DNA of 64,000 nt from Rhizobium rhizogenes (GTDB taxonomy: Bacteria > Pseudomonadota > Alphaproteobacteria > Rhizobiales > Rhizobiaceae). The stretch lies in assembly GCF_002005205.3 (NCBI RefSeq), contig NZ_CP019701.2, positions 1,116,001 to 1,180,000 of the forward strand, read 5' to 3'. Positions 34,470 through 47,294 of this stretch are shown here, piece after piece (the stretch's first letter is position 1; each line of letters starts with the position of its first letter). Made by a program: the position numbers and the translations under genes. The notes under the pieces are model-generated. The model was not told the DNA's origin and did no database searches. It was given only the letters and a program-made list of their open reading frames with translations.

Positions 34470-35948
34470 ATGCGATTGAAGAGTTCAGCAGTGTTGAAAA
34501 GTCTATCTGGGGCACATTCGCGCAAGGCGGGTGCGACGTCTTTTGTAAGGTTTCTGGCGTTGACCCTTGCTGCGGCGTTCATAACCGCAACATCCGTTGG
34601 CACCGCACAGGCCGATCCGAAATATGCGGGCATCGTCATCGACGCCAAGACCGGCAAGGTTCTTTACGGCGAGGATCCGGATGGTTTGCGTTATCCCGCT
34701 TCGCTGACGAAGATGATGACGCTTTATCTGACGTTCGAGGCGCTGAGCGCCGGCCGTATCTCGCTGGATTCGAAAGTGCCTGTGTCGGCCAATGCCGCCA
34801 AGGAGCCGCCATCCAAGCTCGGTGTGCGCGCCGGTGGCAGCATCACCGTCGAGCAGGCAATCCTCGCGCTCGTCACCCGCTCCGCCAACGACATGGCAAC
34901 CGCACTTGGTGAATATCTCGGCGGCTCGGAAGACCGTTTCGCCAGAATGATGACCGCCAAGGCCCGCGCACTCGGCATGACCCGTACGACCTATCGCAAC
35001 GCCAACGGCCTGCCCAACACGGCGCAGATGACGACGGCGCGTGACCAGGCCCGCCTCGGCATCGCCCTTCGTCAGCATTATCCGCAATATTACGGCTATT
35101 TCTCCACCCGTACCTTCAATTTCGGCAAGCAGGTCATCGGCAATCACAACCGCCTGGTCGGAACCGTCAGGGGCGTGGACGGGATCAAGACCGGTTACAC
35201 CCGTGCAGCCGGCAGCAATCTTGCAACCTCGGCGCAGATCGATGGCCGCTCCATCGTCGCCGTCGTCCTTGGTGGGCGCTCCAGCGCCGCCCGTGACGCC
35301 ACGATGCGCAAGCTCGTTGCAACCTATCTGCCGCAGGCCTCCCGCGGTGGCAACAGCAACCTGATCGCACAGACGCGGTCCGCGCCGATCGAGGAACCGG
35401 TCGCAGTGGCGGCAGCCGTTCCCTCCGTTGCAGTTGCCGCGACGGATTCCGGTCTGCCGCATGCAGGCCCGGTACCGCAGGCCCGTTATGAGGAAGCACC
35501 GGTCACGGCCTTTGCCGCCTCCTCTTCCAACGCCGCCGTAAAGGCCATGGAAGCCGCCACCTGGCAGAAGGGCAAGGACCCTATCGTTCAGGCGCCCATC
35601 CCACCGGACCGCAAGTTGATCACCAACTCGACCAAGGTGGACAATATCGTCACGGCTTCCGTCGCCTCCCCTTCGGTTTCGGCCAGGTCCGAGGCTCCGC
35701 AGGGCGGCTGGGTGATCCAGATCGGCGCATCGCCGGATGAAAACTCCGCCCGCGGCCTGTTGCAGAGCGCCCAGGAAAAAGGCGGCGCGGCCCTGCGCTC
35801 CGCAAAACCCTTCACGGTGGCGTTCAGCAAGGACGGCTCCCAGATCTACCGCGCCCGTTTCGGCGGCTTTGATGGCCAGAACGCCGCGGTAAATGCATGC
35901 AATGCATTGAAAAAGAAAGGCGTCAGCTGCTGGGCGTCGCTCCAGTAA
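34470..35948 (+). CDS. D-alanyl-D-alanine carboxypeptidase with SPOR domain
   Basis: A 492-residue exported S11 peptidase trimming pentapeptide side chains of peptidoglycan. A signal peptide ends near residue 48. All three active-site motifs are intact: SLTK at 78-81, SAN at 138-140 and KTG at 240-242. After an Ala/Pro-rich linker (about 330-410), residues about 412-492 form a SPOR domain that binds denuded septal glycan (GGWVIQIGASPDENSA start). ATG at 34470 fits the signal. It contrasts with the Dac-like protein at 29059, which has lost two motifs. Septal targeting is inferred from the SPOR domain. Confidence 0.93.
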   Translation: MRLKSSAVLKSLSGAHSRKAGATSFVRFLALTLAAAFITATSVGTAQADPKYAGIVIDAKTGKVLYGEDPDGLRYPASLTKMMTLYLTFEALSAGRISLDSKVPVSANAAKEPPSKLGVRAGGSITVEQAILALVTRSANDMATALGEYLGGSEDRFARMMTAKARALGMTRTTYRNANGLPNTAQMTTARDQARLGIALRQHYPQYYGYFSTRTFNFGKQVIGNHNRLVGTVRGVDGIKTGYTRAAGSNLATSAQIDGRSIVAVVLGGRSSAARDATMRKLVATYLPQASRGGNSNLIAQTRSAPIEEPVAVAAAVPSVAVAATDSGLPHAGPVPQARYEEAPVTAFAASSSNAAVKAMEAATWQKGKDPIVQAPIPPDRKLITNSTKVDNIVTASVASPSVSARSEAPQGGWVIQIGASPDENSARGLLQSAQEKGGAALRSAKPFTVAFSKDGSQIYRARFGGFDGQNAAVNACNALKKKGVSCWASLQ

Positions 35949-36031
35949 GAGACGTTTCCGCAGGCGGTGTTTCATTCCCGACCCATCGCCTGTCTCCTCG
36001 AATTGTGTAATGTGTAGCGAGGCTTTCCAAG

Positions 36032-36292
36032 ATGGCAGTTAACGAGAATTATTCGGACATTGCGTCTGGCAACGGGCAAAGCAGCCTGTCGGTTCTGCAT
36101 CCCATTCACGAGGCGGCGATGCGTATCGCCGATCTCGGTCTCAACCGCTCCAAGGCGAAGACGCGTGATCTCGTCAGCCTGCTTCTGTCGCATGGCGCCC
36201 GCGCATGGCGCGCCAATCAGCCGGAAGCCAGCATCCACCTTCACGTCGCCCGCCGTTCCGGACGCGCACCGATCCATATGCGTATTCGGTAA
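36032..36292 (+). CDS. Small conserved hypothetical protein
   Basis: An 86-residue soluble protein without cysteines. A helical middle segment (IADLGLNRSKAKTRDLVSLL) is followed by a basic, His- and Arg-rich end (HLHVARRSGRAP). The frame is complete, with a likely RBS at GCGAGG 10-15 bases before the start. A bidirectional terminator follows. Function unknown. Confidence 0.65.
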   Translation: MAVNENYSDIASGNGQSSLSVLHPIHEAAMRIADLGLNRSKAKTRDLVSLLLSHGARAWRANQPEASIHLHVARRSGRAPIHMRIR

Positions 36293-36318
36293 AAGACACC
36301 AACCAAAAGACAAGCCAA

Positions 36319-36357
36319 AGAAAAACCCCGCGGTGCCTGTGCGCCGCGGGGTTTTTA
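36319..36357. terminator. Bidirectional terminator between the small gene and gyrA
   Basis: A hairpin with arms AAAAACCCCGCGG and CCGCGGGGTTTTT around TGCCTGTGCG lies between convergent stop codons. A-run and T-run on both sides allow it to work for both directions. Confidence 0.9.
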
Positions 36358-36383
36358 TTAACGGCTGGAGGAAACGAGGCGGC

Positions 36384-39176
36384 TTATGCCTCGCTCTCCG
36401 GCGCCTCAGGCGCATCCGGCACAGAGCCGTCCGCTTCTTCGCCATTACCATTGTCGGCTTCGTCGTCGCCCTCAGGCTCGTTGATGCGCTCCACGGAAAC
36501 CACCTTCTCATCTTTCGCGGTGGAGAAGATGGTGACACCCTTGGTGGCGCGGCTGGCGATGCGGATACCGTTTACCGGCACGCGGATAAGCTGGCCGCCA
36601 TCGGAAACGAGCATGATCTGGTCGCCTTCGTCGACGGGGAATGCCGCAACGAGTTCGCCGATCTCGGCCGTCTTCGAAGTGTCGGTGGCACGGATACCCT
36701 TGCCGCCGCGACCCGATGTGCGGAAATCATAGGAGGACGAGCGCTTGCCGAAACCCTTCACCGAAACCGTCAGCACGAATTCCTCGCGTGCCTTCAGCTC
36801 CTGATAACGCTCTTCGCTCAGCTCACCCTCTTCCGTCACTTCCTCGCCAACGAGTGCAATATCTTCCTCGTCGACACCAGCGGCACGCCGTTCGGCTGCC
36901 GAGCGCTTGAGGTAGGCGGCACGTTCCCACGGCTCAGCCTCCACATGGCCGACAATGGTCATGGAGATGATGCGATCGCCTTCGGCCATGTTGATGCCGC
37001 GCACGCCGACCGAATTGCGTCCGGCAAAGACACGTACATCGTCCACGGGGAAGCGGATGCACTGGCCAAGCGCGGTCGTCAGCAGCACGTCGTCGCGGTC
37101 CGTACAGGTTTCGACGGAGAGGATTTCATCGCCCTCCTCATCGAGCTTCATGGCGATCTTGCCATTGCGGTTGACCTGCACGAAATCGCCGAGCTTGTTT
37201 CGGCGAACCGTGCCGCGCGTGGTCGAGAACATCACATCAAGCGTTTCCCAGGTGCTTTCGTCCTCGGGCAGCGGCATGATGGTGGTGATGCGCTCGCCGG
37301 GCTCCAGCGGCAGCATGTTGATGAGGGCCTTGCCCTTGGACTGCGGCGTGCCGATCGGCAGGCGCCAGACCTTTTCCTTGTAGACGATACCACGCGAGGA
37401 GAAGAACAGCACCGGCGTATGGGTGTTGGCCACGAAGAGACGGTTGACGAAATCCTCGTCGCGCGTCGCCATGCCGGAACGCCCCTTGCCGCCGCGACGC
37501 TGTGCGCGATAGGTGGTCAGCGGCACGCGCTTGATATAGCCGAGATGCGAGACGGTGACGACCATGTCTTCACGGGCGATGAGGTCTTCATCATCCATGT
37601 CCGGGCCACCCTCGACGATCTCGGAGCGGCGCGGCGTGCCGAATTCGTCGCGAACGGCGCCGAGCTCGTCCTTGACGATCTGCTGGATGCGCAGGCGCGA
37701 GGACAGGATTTCCAGATATTCGCTGATTTCCGCGCCGATCTTGTTCAGCTCGTCGCCGATTTCATCGCGGCCGAGTGCCGTCAGGCGGGCAAGGCGCAAT
37801 TCGAGAATGGCGCGTGCCTGCTCTTCGGAGAGATTGTAGGTGCCGTCATCATTGATGCGGTGGCGCGGATCGTCGATGAGACGGATCAGGCTTTCCACAT
37901 CCTGCGCCGGCCAGCGCCGCGTCATCAGCTCTTCGCGCGCCGAAGCCGGGTCGGGCGCATGCCGGATGACGCGGATGACCTCGTCGATATTGGCAACGGC
38001 GATTGCAAGACCGACCAACACATGCGCACGTTCGCGCGCCTTGCGCAGCAGATATTTGGTGCGGCGGCTGACGACATCCTCACGGAATGCGACGAAGGCG
38101 CGCAGCATGTCCAGCAGCGTCATCTGCTCGGGCTTGCCGCCGTTCAGCGCCACCATGTTGCAGCCGAAAGAGGTCTGCAGCGGCGTGTAGCGATAAAGCT
38201 GGTTCAGGATGACATCGGCATTGGCGTCGCGCTTCAGCTCCACCACGACGCGGTAACCCTGCCGGTCGGATTCGTCGCGCAGATCGGAAATGCCCTCGAT
38301 GCGCTTTTCCTTGACCAGTTCGGCCATCTTCTCGATCATCGACGCCTTGTTCACCTGATAGGGAACCTCGGTGATGATGATCTGCTCGCGGTCGCCGCGC
38401 ATCGGCTCGATGGTCGCACGGCCGCGCATGATGACCGATCCGCGTCCCGTCTCATAAGCCGATCGGATGCCGGAACGGCCCATGATCAGCGCGCCGGTCG
38501 GGAAATCCGGTCCGGGAATGATCTGCATCAGTTCCGGCAATTCGATCGCCGGATTTTCGATGAGCGCGATACAGCCGTCGATGACTTCGGACAGATTGTG
38601 CGGCGGAATGTTGGTGGCCATGCCGACGGCGATGCCGCCTGCCCCGTTGACCAGCAGGTTCGGGAACTTCGCCGGAATGACGACCGGTTCCTGCAGCGTG
38701 CCGTCATAGTTGTCGCGGAAATCGACCGTTTCCTTGTCGAGATCGTCGAGCAGCGAATGCGCGGCCTTTTCCAGACGGCATTCGGTATAACGCTCGGCCG
38801 CCGGCGGGTCACCGTCGATGGAGCCGAAATTGCCCTGCCCGTCGATCAGCGGCAGGCGGAGCGACCAGTCCTGCGCCATACGCGCCAGCGCGTCGTAGAT
38901 CGCCATGTTGCCGTGCGGGTGGAATTTACCCATCACGTCACCGGTGACGCGGGCGCACTTGACGTATTTCTTGTTCCAGTCGATGCCGAGTTCGGACATG
39001 CCGTAGAGAATACGGCGATGAACCGGCTTCAGGCCGTCTCGCACATCGGGAAGCGCGCGGGACACGATAACGCTCATGGCGTAATCGAGATACGACCGCT
39101 GCATTTCCTCCATGATGGAAATCGGTTCAATGCCTGGCGGAAGCTTTCCGCCGCCGGGGGGGCTCTGGTCAGTCAA
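36384..39176 (-). CDS. gyrA: DNA gyrase subunit A
   Basis: A 930-residue type IIA topoisomerase subunit that introduces negative supercoils with GyrB. The catalytic tyrosine is Tyr130 in AERYTE. The C-terminal wrapping domain carries the GyrA box QRRGGKG, which separates it from ParC. The quinolone region reads [10 protein letters not shown]: Asn90 and Met91 are at the positions of E. coli Asp82 and Ser83, and Asp95 matches Asp87. Extra acidic residues form the tail. The start appears to be TTG at 39176, since no in-frame ATG precedes the conserved start. Confidence 0.96.
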   Translation of the reverse strand: MTDQSPPGGGKLPPGIEPISIMEEMQRSYLDYAMSVIVSRALPDVRDGLKPVHRRILYGMSELGIDWNKKYVKCARVTGDVMGKFHPHGNMAIYDALARMAQDWSLRLPLIDGQGNFGSIDGDPPAAERYTECRLEKAAHSLLDDLDKETVDFRDNYDGTLQEPVVIPAKFPNLLVNGAGGIAVGMATNIPPHNLSEVIDGCIALIENPAIELPELMQIIPGPDFPTGALIMGRSGIRSAYETGRGSVIMRGRATIEPMRGDREQIIITEVPYQVNKASMIEKMAELVKEKRIEGISDLRDESDRQGYRVVVELKRDANADVILNQLYRYTPLQTSFGCNMVALNGGKPEQMTLLDMLRAFVAFREDVVSRRTKYLLRKARERAHVLVGLAIAVANIDEVIRVIRHAPDPASAREELMTRRWPAQDVESLIRLIDDPRHRINDDGTYNLSEEQARAILELRLARLTALGRDEIGDELNKIGAEISEYLEILSSRLRIQQIVKDELGAVRDEFGTPRRSEIVEGGPDMDDEDLIAREDMVVTVSHLGYIKRVPLTTYRAQRRGGKGRSGMATRDEDFVNRLFVANTHTPVLFFSSRGIVYKEKVWRLPIGTPQSKGKALINMLPLEPGERITTIMPLPEDESTWETLDVMFSTTRGTVRRNKLGDFVQVNRNGKIAMKLDEEGDEILSVETCTDRDDVLLTTALGQCIRFPVDDVRVFAGRNSVGVRGINMAEGDRIISMTIVGHVEAEPWERAAYLKRSAAERRAAGVDEEDIALVGEEVTEEGELSEERYQELKAREEFVLTVSVKGFGKRSSSYDFRTSGRGGKGIRATDTSKTAEIGELVAAFPVDEGDQIMLVSDGGQLIRVPVNGIRIASRATKGVTIFSTAKDEKVVSVERINEPEGDDEADNGNGEEADGSVPDAPEAPESEA

Positions 39177-39392
39177 AACGGATCACATTCTCTGTTAAGA
39201 ATCGGATGGATTTTTATAGCGGAAACAGCCACGTTAAGCCAATTTCCCGGCGAGTTTTGAACAGGCTTTTGCGTCATTTGCAAGACGAGCGCCGCTTTTC
39301 ACGATTTAGCCCGGCAAAAGCGCGCCACTCCCTTTCAAAGTCCCGGCGACTTGCGTAGGCTTGCGTCTAAAAACAAAACCGACGGGGAAAGA

Positions 39393-40022
39393 ATGGCCAG
39401 CAGCGAAACGCTCATCAACGCGCTTACCACACTTCTGGTCACACTCGATCCGCCGGGGCTTGCGCCCGTCTTTCTGGCGCTGACCGCCGGCATGACGCGC
39501 GACCAGCGCAGCCAGGTGGCGCTGCGCGGTTCCATCATCGCCTTCGGCATCCTCGCCGTCTTTGCCCTTTTCGGCCTTGCCATCCTCAACCTGCTCGGCA
39601 TTTCGCTTGGCGCCTTCCGCATCGCCGGCGGCCTTCTGCTGTTCTGGATTTCCTTCGAGATGATTTTCGAGAAGCGTCAGGAGCGCAAGGAAAAGACCTC
39701 CGAGATCGCCATCACCAAGGACCACCTTCACAATCTGGCGGTCTTTCCGCTGGCACTCCCCCTGATCGCCGGACCGGGCGCCATTTCCGCCACCGTCCTT
39801 CTCGCCGGAACGATGAAGACCACCATCGAGATGGTCGTGCTCATCCTGATCCTCGCTTTCGCCATGGCTCTCGTCTACACGGCCCTGATCGTTTCGGAGC
39901 GTATGGACCGGTTTCTCGGCAATACCGGCCGCGCCATCCTCACCCGGCTGCTCGGCGTTCTGCTTGCGGCGCTTTCCGTGCAATTCGTGGTCGACGGCAT
40001 AAAATCGGCCTTCGCTTTCTGA
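39393..40022 (+). CDS. MarC-family membrane protein
   Basis: A 209-residue protein with about six hydrophobic segments. The LVTLDPPGLAPVFLALT start and the PLALPLIAGPGAISATV motif in the middle are MarC signatures. A GGGGAAAG ribosome-binding site sets the ATG at 39393. The family has no agreed transport function, and the old link with multiple antibiotic resistance is not secure. It is divergent from gyrA. Confidence 0.9.
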   Translation: MASSETLINALTTLLVTLDPPGLAPVFLALTAGMTRDQRSQVALRGSIIAFGILAVFALFGLAILNLLGISLGAFRIAGGLLLFWISFEMIFEKRQERKEKTSEIAITKDHLHNLAVFPLALPLIAGPGAISATVLLAGTMKTTIEMVVLILILAFAMALVYTALIVSERMDRFLGNTGRAILTRLLGVLLAALSVQFVVDGIKSAFAF

Positions 40023-40154
40023 GCCGCCCACGCATGGCGAGACCTGCGCAATAAATTCCTGCCAATCGTTGAAATGCAGGAAAATCCTCCCTTTAAATCC
40101 GGCTGCCGCTTCGGCTAAAAGACGCATGTTTTTTCGGATTCGAAAGTTATCTCC

Positions 40155-41303
40155 ATGCGTTCCACGCTGCGCCGCCTGATCCCGGATGCCGCACCCGTCA
40201 GTAACAGGGAAAGGCTGCGCTCCGCGACCGGCGCCTTCGTCGGCATTCTGCTGACCGGTCTTCTGGGTAGCCTCGCTCTTCGTTTCGACCCAACCCTGCC
40301 CGCCATGATCGCGCCGATGGGCGCATCGGCCGTGCTTTTATTCGCGGTCCCCTCCAGCCCGCTGGCCCAGCCCTGGTCGATCCTGTGCGGCAATCTCGTA
40401 TCGGCTTTCGTGGGGGTGACGGTGGCGCTGCTCCTTCCGGACCCATTCCTCGCCAGCGCCCTTGCCATCAGCCTCGCCATCGCCGCCATGATGGCGCTGC
40501 GCTGCCTGCACCCGCCAAGCGGCGCGGTGGCGCTGACGGCCGTTCTCGGCGGCCCCGCGGTGCACAGCCTCGGATACGGTTTCCTGCTGTGGCCGGTCGC
40601 CGGAAATTCGCTGATCCTTCTTGCGCTCGCGCTCGCCTATAACAATGCCACCGGCCGCGCCTATCCGCATGGCCTGAAGCTTGGAAAGGCCGCCCACGGC
40701 ACCACCGATCCGACGCCTATCCAGAAAATCGGCTTTTCCTCCACCGATCTCGATGAGGTGCTGAAGGAATATGACGAGGTTCTCGATATCGATCGTGACG
40801 AACTGGAAACCATCCTGCGCAAAACCGAGCTGCGCTCCTGGCGCCGCCGCGCGCTGCATCTCGATTGCGCCAGCGTCATGTCGCGCGATGTCGTCGGCGT
40901 TGCCCCTGAGGACAGCCTGCGCCACGCCCATGCGCTGATGCACAGCCATCATTTCAAGGCACTGCCGGTCACCAATGACAGGGCGGAAATCGTCGGCATC
41001 GTTACCCAGACGGATTTTCTGGAAAAGGCAAGCTGGAGAAACGGTCGCCCGTCGATCGGTTTCCTGCAGCGGCTGCGCCTCATCTTCTCAGGCGCAAGTG
41101 CCCCCAACGATACCGTCAAGGACATCATGACTTCCCCCGTGAGAACCGTGCGGCCGGAAACCTCGATCGAGGAAGCCATCATCCGCTTTGCGGAGGAAGG
41201 GTTGCATTATCTGCCGGTGATCGATGCCAGGGGCAAGATGGTGGGCATCGTGTCGCAATCCGACGTCATGGTTGCGATGCTGGTGGACAAGGTCGCGGCA
41301 TAG
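40155..41303 (+). CDS. HPP-family membrane protein with two CBS domains
   Basis: A 382-residue fusion. Residues about 20-165 are an HPP domain of four or five helices, containing the LHPPSGAVALTAV signature that names the family. After a linker of about 65 residues, a CBS pair occupies about 235-380: VMSRDVVGVAPEDSL starts the first and IMTSPVRTVRPETS the second. HPP proteins have been linked to nitrite transport in cyanobacteria and chloroplasts; the CBS pair suggests nucleotide control. It follows marC by 132 bases. Confidence 0.88.
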   Translation: MRSTLRRLIPDAAPVSNRERLRSATGAFVGILLTGLLGSLALRFDPTLPAMIAPMGASAVLLFAVPSSPLAQPWSILCGNLVSAFVGVTVALLLPDPFLASALAISLAIAAMMALRCLHPPSGAVALTAVLGGPAVHSLGYGFLLWPVAGNSLILLALALAYNNATGRAYPHGLKLGKAAHGTTDPTPIQKIGFSSTDLDEVLKEYDEVLDIDRDELETILRKTELRSWRRRALHLDCASVMSRDVVGVAPEDSLRHAHALMHSHHFKALPVTNDRAEIVGIVTQTDFLEKASWRNGRPSIGFLQRLRLIFSGASAPNDTVKDIMTSPVRTVRPETSIEEAIIRFAEEGLHYLPVIDARGKMVGIVSQSDVMVAMLVDKVAA

Positions 41304-41359
41304 CCTGCCGCGATACCGAAGTGCCTGCCTCTCCCTGGGGGGGCGGCAAGACGGGGCGG

Positions 41360-41629
41360 TTAGCGTCTCGCCTTCAGGAGACGCTGCCATAGCGTGCCGC
41401 CAAAGAACCGTCCGAGCACGACGAAATAGGCGATGATCAGCGCAAAGGCGACAAAGGCAGGCACGCCATTCAGGGCAAAACCCTGTGGCGTGCGCCCGCC
41501 CGCAACCGCTGCGACGAGAAATCCGGCGGCGAAAAACGCCGTCCAGAAATCAAGGAAGAAAGCGAGAATGATGCGCCAGGTAGCCGGTTGTTTTGTCGCC
41601 GGCTGTTTCGGTGCGGATTCGTCACTCAT
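41360..41629 (-). CDS. Small two-helix membrane protein
   Basis: An 89-residue protein with helices at about 19-42 and 53-73. The FLDFWTAFFAAGF segment and a basic end (LWQRLLKARR) recall the RDD or related small membrane families, without a firm match. It ends convergently with the HPP gene and starts 41 bases after the ssb stop on the same strand. Confidence 0.68.
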   Translation of the reverse strand: MSDESAPKQPATKQPATWRIILAFFLDFWTAFFAAGFLVAAVAGGRTPQGFALNGVPAFVAFALIIAYFVVLGRFFGGTLWQRLLKARR

Positions 41630-41670
41630 GCCTGTCTCCTGTCACGCCTTTACGTATTCTCGCCGTCCGT

Positions 41671-42210
41671 TCAGAACGGGATATCGTCGTCCATGTCGTT
41701 GGAGAAGCCGCCGGAAGGCTGGCCACCGCCCCGCGAAGAGCTGCCGCGCGACGAAGACTGCTGGTCGTAACCGCCGCCATAACCCGAGCCACCGCCGCTG
41801 CCATAGTCATTGCCACCGCCGAAATCACCGCCACCGCTGCGGCCGCCGCCACCTTCGCCACGACCGTCGAGCATCGTCAGCGTGGAGTTGAAGCCCTGCA
41901 GCACGATTTCGGTGGAGTAGCGGTCGTTGCCGGTCTGGTCCTGCCATTTGCGCGTCTGCAGCTGGCCTTCGATATAGAGCTTGGCACCCTTCTTGACATA
42001 TTGCTCGACGACCTTGCACAGGCCTTCGTTGAAAACCACGACGGTATGCCATTCGGTCTTCTCACGGCGCTCGCCGCTGTTGCGGTCGCGCCAGGTCTCC
42101 GAAGTGGCGATGCGCAGGTTGGCGATCGGGCGGCCATCCTGCGTCCGGCGGATTTCGGGATCGGCGCCCACGTTTCCGATCAGAATTACCTTGTTTACGC
42201 TACCAGCCAT
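41671..42210 (-). CDS. ssb: Single-stranded DNA-binding protein
   Basis: A 179-residue SSB. The OB fold covers residues 1-110 and starts [16 protein letters not shown] Gly/Ser-rich linker follows, and the C-terminal acidic tip ends DDDIPF, which binds repair and replication partners. The ATG at 42210 is the family start. It is divergent from uvrA, and a LexA-type box lies in the shared 306-base gap, so SOS control is likely. Confidence 0.96.
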   Translation of the reverse strand: MAGSVNKVILIGNVGADPEIRRTQDGRPIANLRIATSETWRDRNSGERREKTEWHTVVVFNEGLCKVVEQYVKKGAKLYIEGQLQTRKWQDQTGNDRYSTEIVLQGFNSTLTMLDGRGEGGGGRSGGGDFGGGNDYGSGGGSGYGGGYDQQSSSRGSSSRGGGQPSGGFSNDMDDDIPF

Positions 42211-42367
42211 CTCGTCATCCTGTCCGCCAGCCATCATGACCGGCAATTGCATTTCAAAAAATTCGCCACACAATAGCTGCCGCTGCCCGCAAAGGGCACC
42301 GCAAGCATGGAACTATCCACAAAGAATAATCTTATGCTGCGGGAGCAGACATTCGCGCTTGCAATTC

Positions 42368-42382
42368 GTTCCTTTTTTGTTC
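42368..42382. promoter_or_regulatory. LexA (SOS) box, alphaproteobacterial type
   Basis: GTTCCTTTTTTGTTC is an exact GTTC-N7-GTTC direct repeat. It lies between the divergent ssb and uvrA genes, 158 bases from the ssb start and 135 from the uvrA start. The rest of the 306-base gap shows nothing else I can name. Confidence 0.85.
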
Positions 42383-42516
42383 TATTAAATCGCAGATTTC
42401 GAGTCAAGCATTCCGAAAAGCTGCGACCGATTGGGAATAGACCTCGACACGTCCGGCTGCGTCACTACATAAGGACGCGCCGCCATCAAGCCTGTTGTTT
42501 TTATCCGAGCCTTGTC

Positions 42517-45438
<2,922 letters not shown>

Positions 45439-45470
45439 TTGTCGGGACACCGATGGTCCCCGAGCCTTCT

Positions 45471-45508
45471 CCGTCATTCTCGCTCTTGAGGCGAGGATCC
45501 ATGATCAG
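45471..45508. repeat. Partial RIME-type element
   Basis: CCGTCATT followed by a CTCGCTCTTGAGGCGAG hairpin and GATCCA matches the terminal half of the 115-base RIME-type elements at 27063 and 52985. The second half is not recognisable, so this is a degraded or half copy. Confidence 0.5.
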
Positions 45509-45592
45509 AAAACACACCGGCCGTCGCTGAAAGCTGGAGAATGGCGATAGCGCGGCGGGTTGGAAACGGCGCAGAATTGGGAGGAACAGCAT

Positions 45593-46393
45593 ATGTCGAC
45601 ATCAGGCACGATCCGCACCGGTATCGGCGGTTGGACCTTCGAGCCATGGGAAGGCACGTTTTACCCGGAAAAACTGCCAAAGAAGCGCCAGCTGGAACAC
45701 GCCAGCCGGCAACTCACGGCCATCGAGGTGAACGGCACCTATTACAGCAGCCAGAAGCCGGAAACCTTCGCCAAATGGGCATCAGAAGTGCCTGAGGATT
45801 TCGTATTCTCGCTAAAGGCAAGCCGCTTCGTCACCAACCGCAGGGTTCTGGCCGAGGCCGGGGAATCCATGACGAAGTTTTTGACTCAAGGGCTGACGGA
45901 ACTCGGCTCCCATCTCGGCCCCATCCTCTGGCAATTCGCCCCCACGAAGAAATTCGACGCGGATGATTTCGGCGCCTTTCTGGCGCTCCTGCCTGAAAAG
46001 CAGGATGGTATCCGCCTTCGCCATGTGGTCGAGGTGCGCAACCCGACATTCCAGGTGCCGGAGTTCATCGATCTTCTCGCCAGACACAAGGTTGCCGTCG
46101 TCTGCGCCGATCATCACGATTACCCGATGCTGCCTGATGTCACGGCCGATTTCGTCTATTGCCGCCTGCAGAAGGGCGAAGACGACATCGCAACCTGTTA
46201 CCCGAAGACGGAGATCGGCCACTGGGCAGAACGGGTCGAGACCTATGCGGCGGGCGGCGTACCCGACGATCTGCCGCTGATCGCGCCCGACCGGAAAGCG
46301 GAAAAAACGCCGCGTGACGTTTTCGCCTTCTTCATCACTGGCGGCAAGGTCAATGCACCCAACGGTGCGCAGGAATTGCAAAAGGCTGTCTGA
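45593..46393 (+). CDS. DUF72-family TIM-barrel protein
   Basis: A 266-residue protein of the DUF72/YecE family. The start IRTGIGGWTFEPW, the EVNGTYYSSQKPETF segment and the later HVVEVRNPTF stretch are typical. A GGGAGGAACA ribosome-binding site selects the ATG at 45593. Family function is not settled. It follows uvrA at 154 bases with a partial repeat between them. Confidence 0.9.
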   Translation: MSTSGTIRTGIGGWTFEPWEGTFYPEKLPKKRQLEHASRQLTAIEVNGTYYSSQKPETFAKWASEVPEDFVFSLKASRFVTNRRVLAEAGESMTKFLTQGLTELGSHLGPILWQFAPTKKFDADDFGAFLALLPEKQDGIRLRHVVEVRNPTFQVPEFIDLLARHKVAVVCADHHDYPMLPDVTADFVYCRLQKGEDDIATCYPKTEIGHWAERVETYAAGGVPDDLPLIAPDRKAEKTPRDVFAFFITGGKVNAPNGAQELQKAV

Positions 46394-46581
46394 GTGACGC
46401 GGTGACGCTGACCACCGGATGCTGCAGCGTCACCGATAAATCGTCGTACCGAAAAACATTCGGTATCCGGAGAATAGACAGCTCGCGTCTCATTCCCGTC
46501 ATCTCACGCCGGCAAGAATGCCAATGACGACACAAGGCGTTTCGCCGGCAAAAGGCTGTCGTTATCAGAGGGCTGGCCGGA

Positions 46582-47106
46582 ATGAATATGATCGAGACGG
46601 AACGTTTGCGCCTGCGCCATTGGCGGGAGGACCATTTTGAAGCCTTCGCCGCAATGCAATCCGATCCGGAGGTGATGGCCGATCAGGGCGGCCCGGCGGA
46701 CGAGACGCGGAGCAGGGAAAAATTCGAGCGCTACCGCAGGGCAGAACGCGAACAGGGCATCGCCCGCTGGGCGGTTGAAAATCCCGATGGCCTGTTTCTC
46801 GGTTATGCCGGCGTCATGCCGCGCTTGTCCGAAGATCATCCACTTGGCCCGCACCACGAAATCGGCTGGCGTTTCATAAGGCAGGCCTGGGGAAAAGGGT
46901 ATGCGACCGAAAGCGCAAAAGCCGCGCTGACCCATGCTACCGGATACGCGGGAATAGCTGGGATCATCGCCTATACCAGCCCCGATAATTTTCGCTCCCA
47001 GGCCGTCATGTCGCGCCTTGGCCTGATCCGCGAACCATCGCGCGATTTCTCCATGCCCGGTCATACGGACAGGGAATGGCGGGGGCTAGTTTGGGTCGCT
47101 CCCTAG
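46582..47106 (+). CDS. GNAT-family N-acetyltransferase (RimJ/RimL-like)
   Basis: A 174-residue acetyltransferase. The start IETERLRLRHWR and the motif EIGWRFIRQAWGKGYATES, whose RQAWGKGYAT part forms the acetyl-CoA pyrophosphate loop, place it near RimJ/RimL. The C-terminal region around SRLGLIREPSRDF completes the fold. Substrate unknown. A palindromic repeat follows the stop. Confidence 0.88.
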   Translation: MNMIETERLRLRHWREDHFEAFAAMQSDPEVMADQGGPADETRSREKFERYRRAEREQGIARWAVENPDGLFLGYAGVMPRLSEDHPLGPHHEIGWRFIRQAWGKGYATESAKAALTHATGYAGIAGIIAYTSPDNFRSQAVMSRLGLIREPSRDFSMPGHTDREWRGLVWVAP

Positions 47107-47210
47107 AGCAGTCCGGTCTAAATAGAACAGCCGGATCTGCTCCGGCCCTTTGTTTTTCCGCACGTTCCGGACGTAAAACCACTACGCAGTTTTACTCGAA
47201 ATGCTCCAGG
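47103..47210. repeat. Palindromic intergenic repeat
   Basis: The 3' flank of the acetyltransferase gene carries an inverted repeat with arms GAGCAGTCCGG and CCGGATCTGCTC, then a second segment ending in CGAAATGCTCC. Sequences of this kind are scattered through Agrobacterium and Rhizobium intergenic DNA. Only one copy is in this window, so the repeat identity rests on memory. Confidence 0.5.
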
Positions 47211-47294
47211 ATATCCCCCGATTGAGGCTGCGGAACTCTCCGCAACGCCCTGGTCGCCGACGGCATAAAATCGCAAGAATGCCGTTTCCAGCCT

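Noticed and set aside
36060..39260. A 1066-codon open frame on the forward strand over gyrA
   Set aside because: It is the complement of gyrA. Long antisense frames arise from GC-rich third positions, and the product has no recognisable protein pattern.
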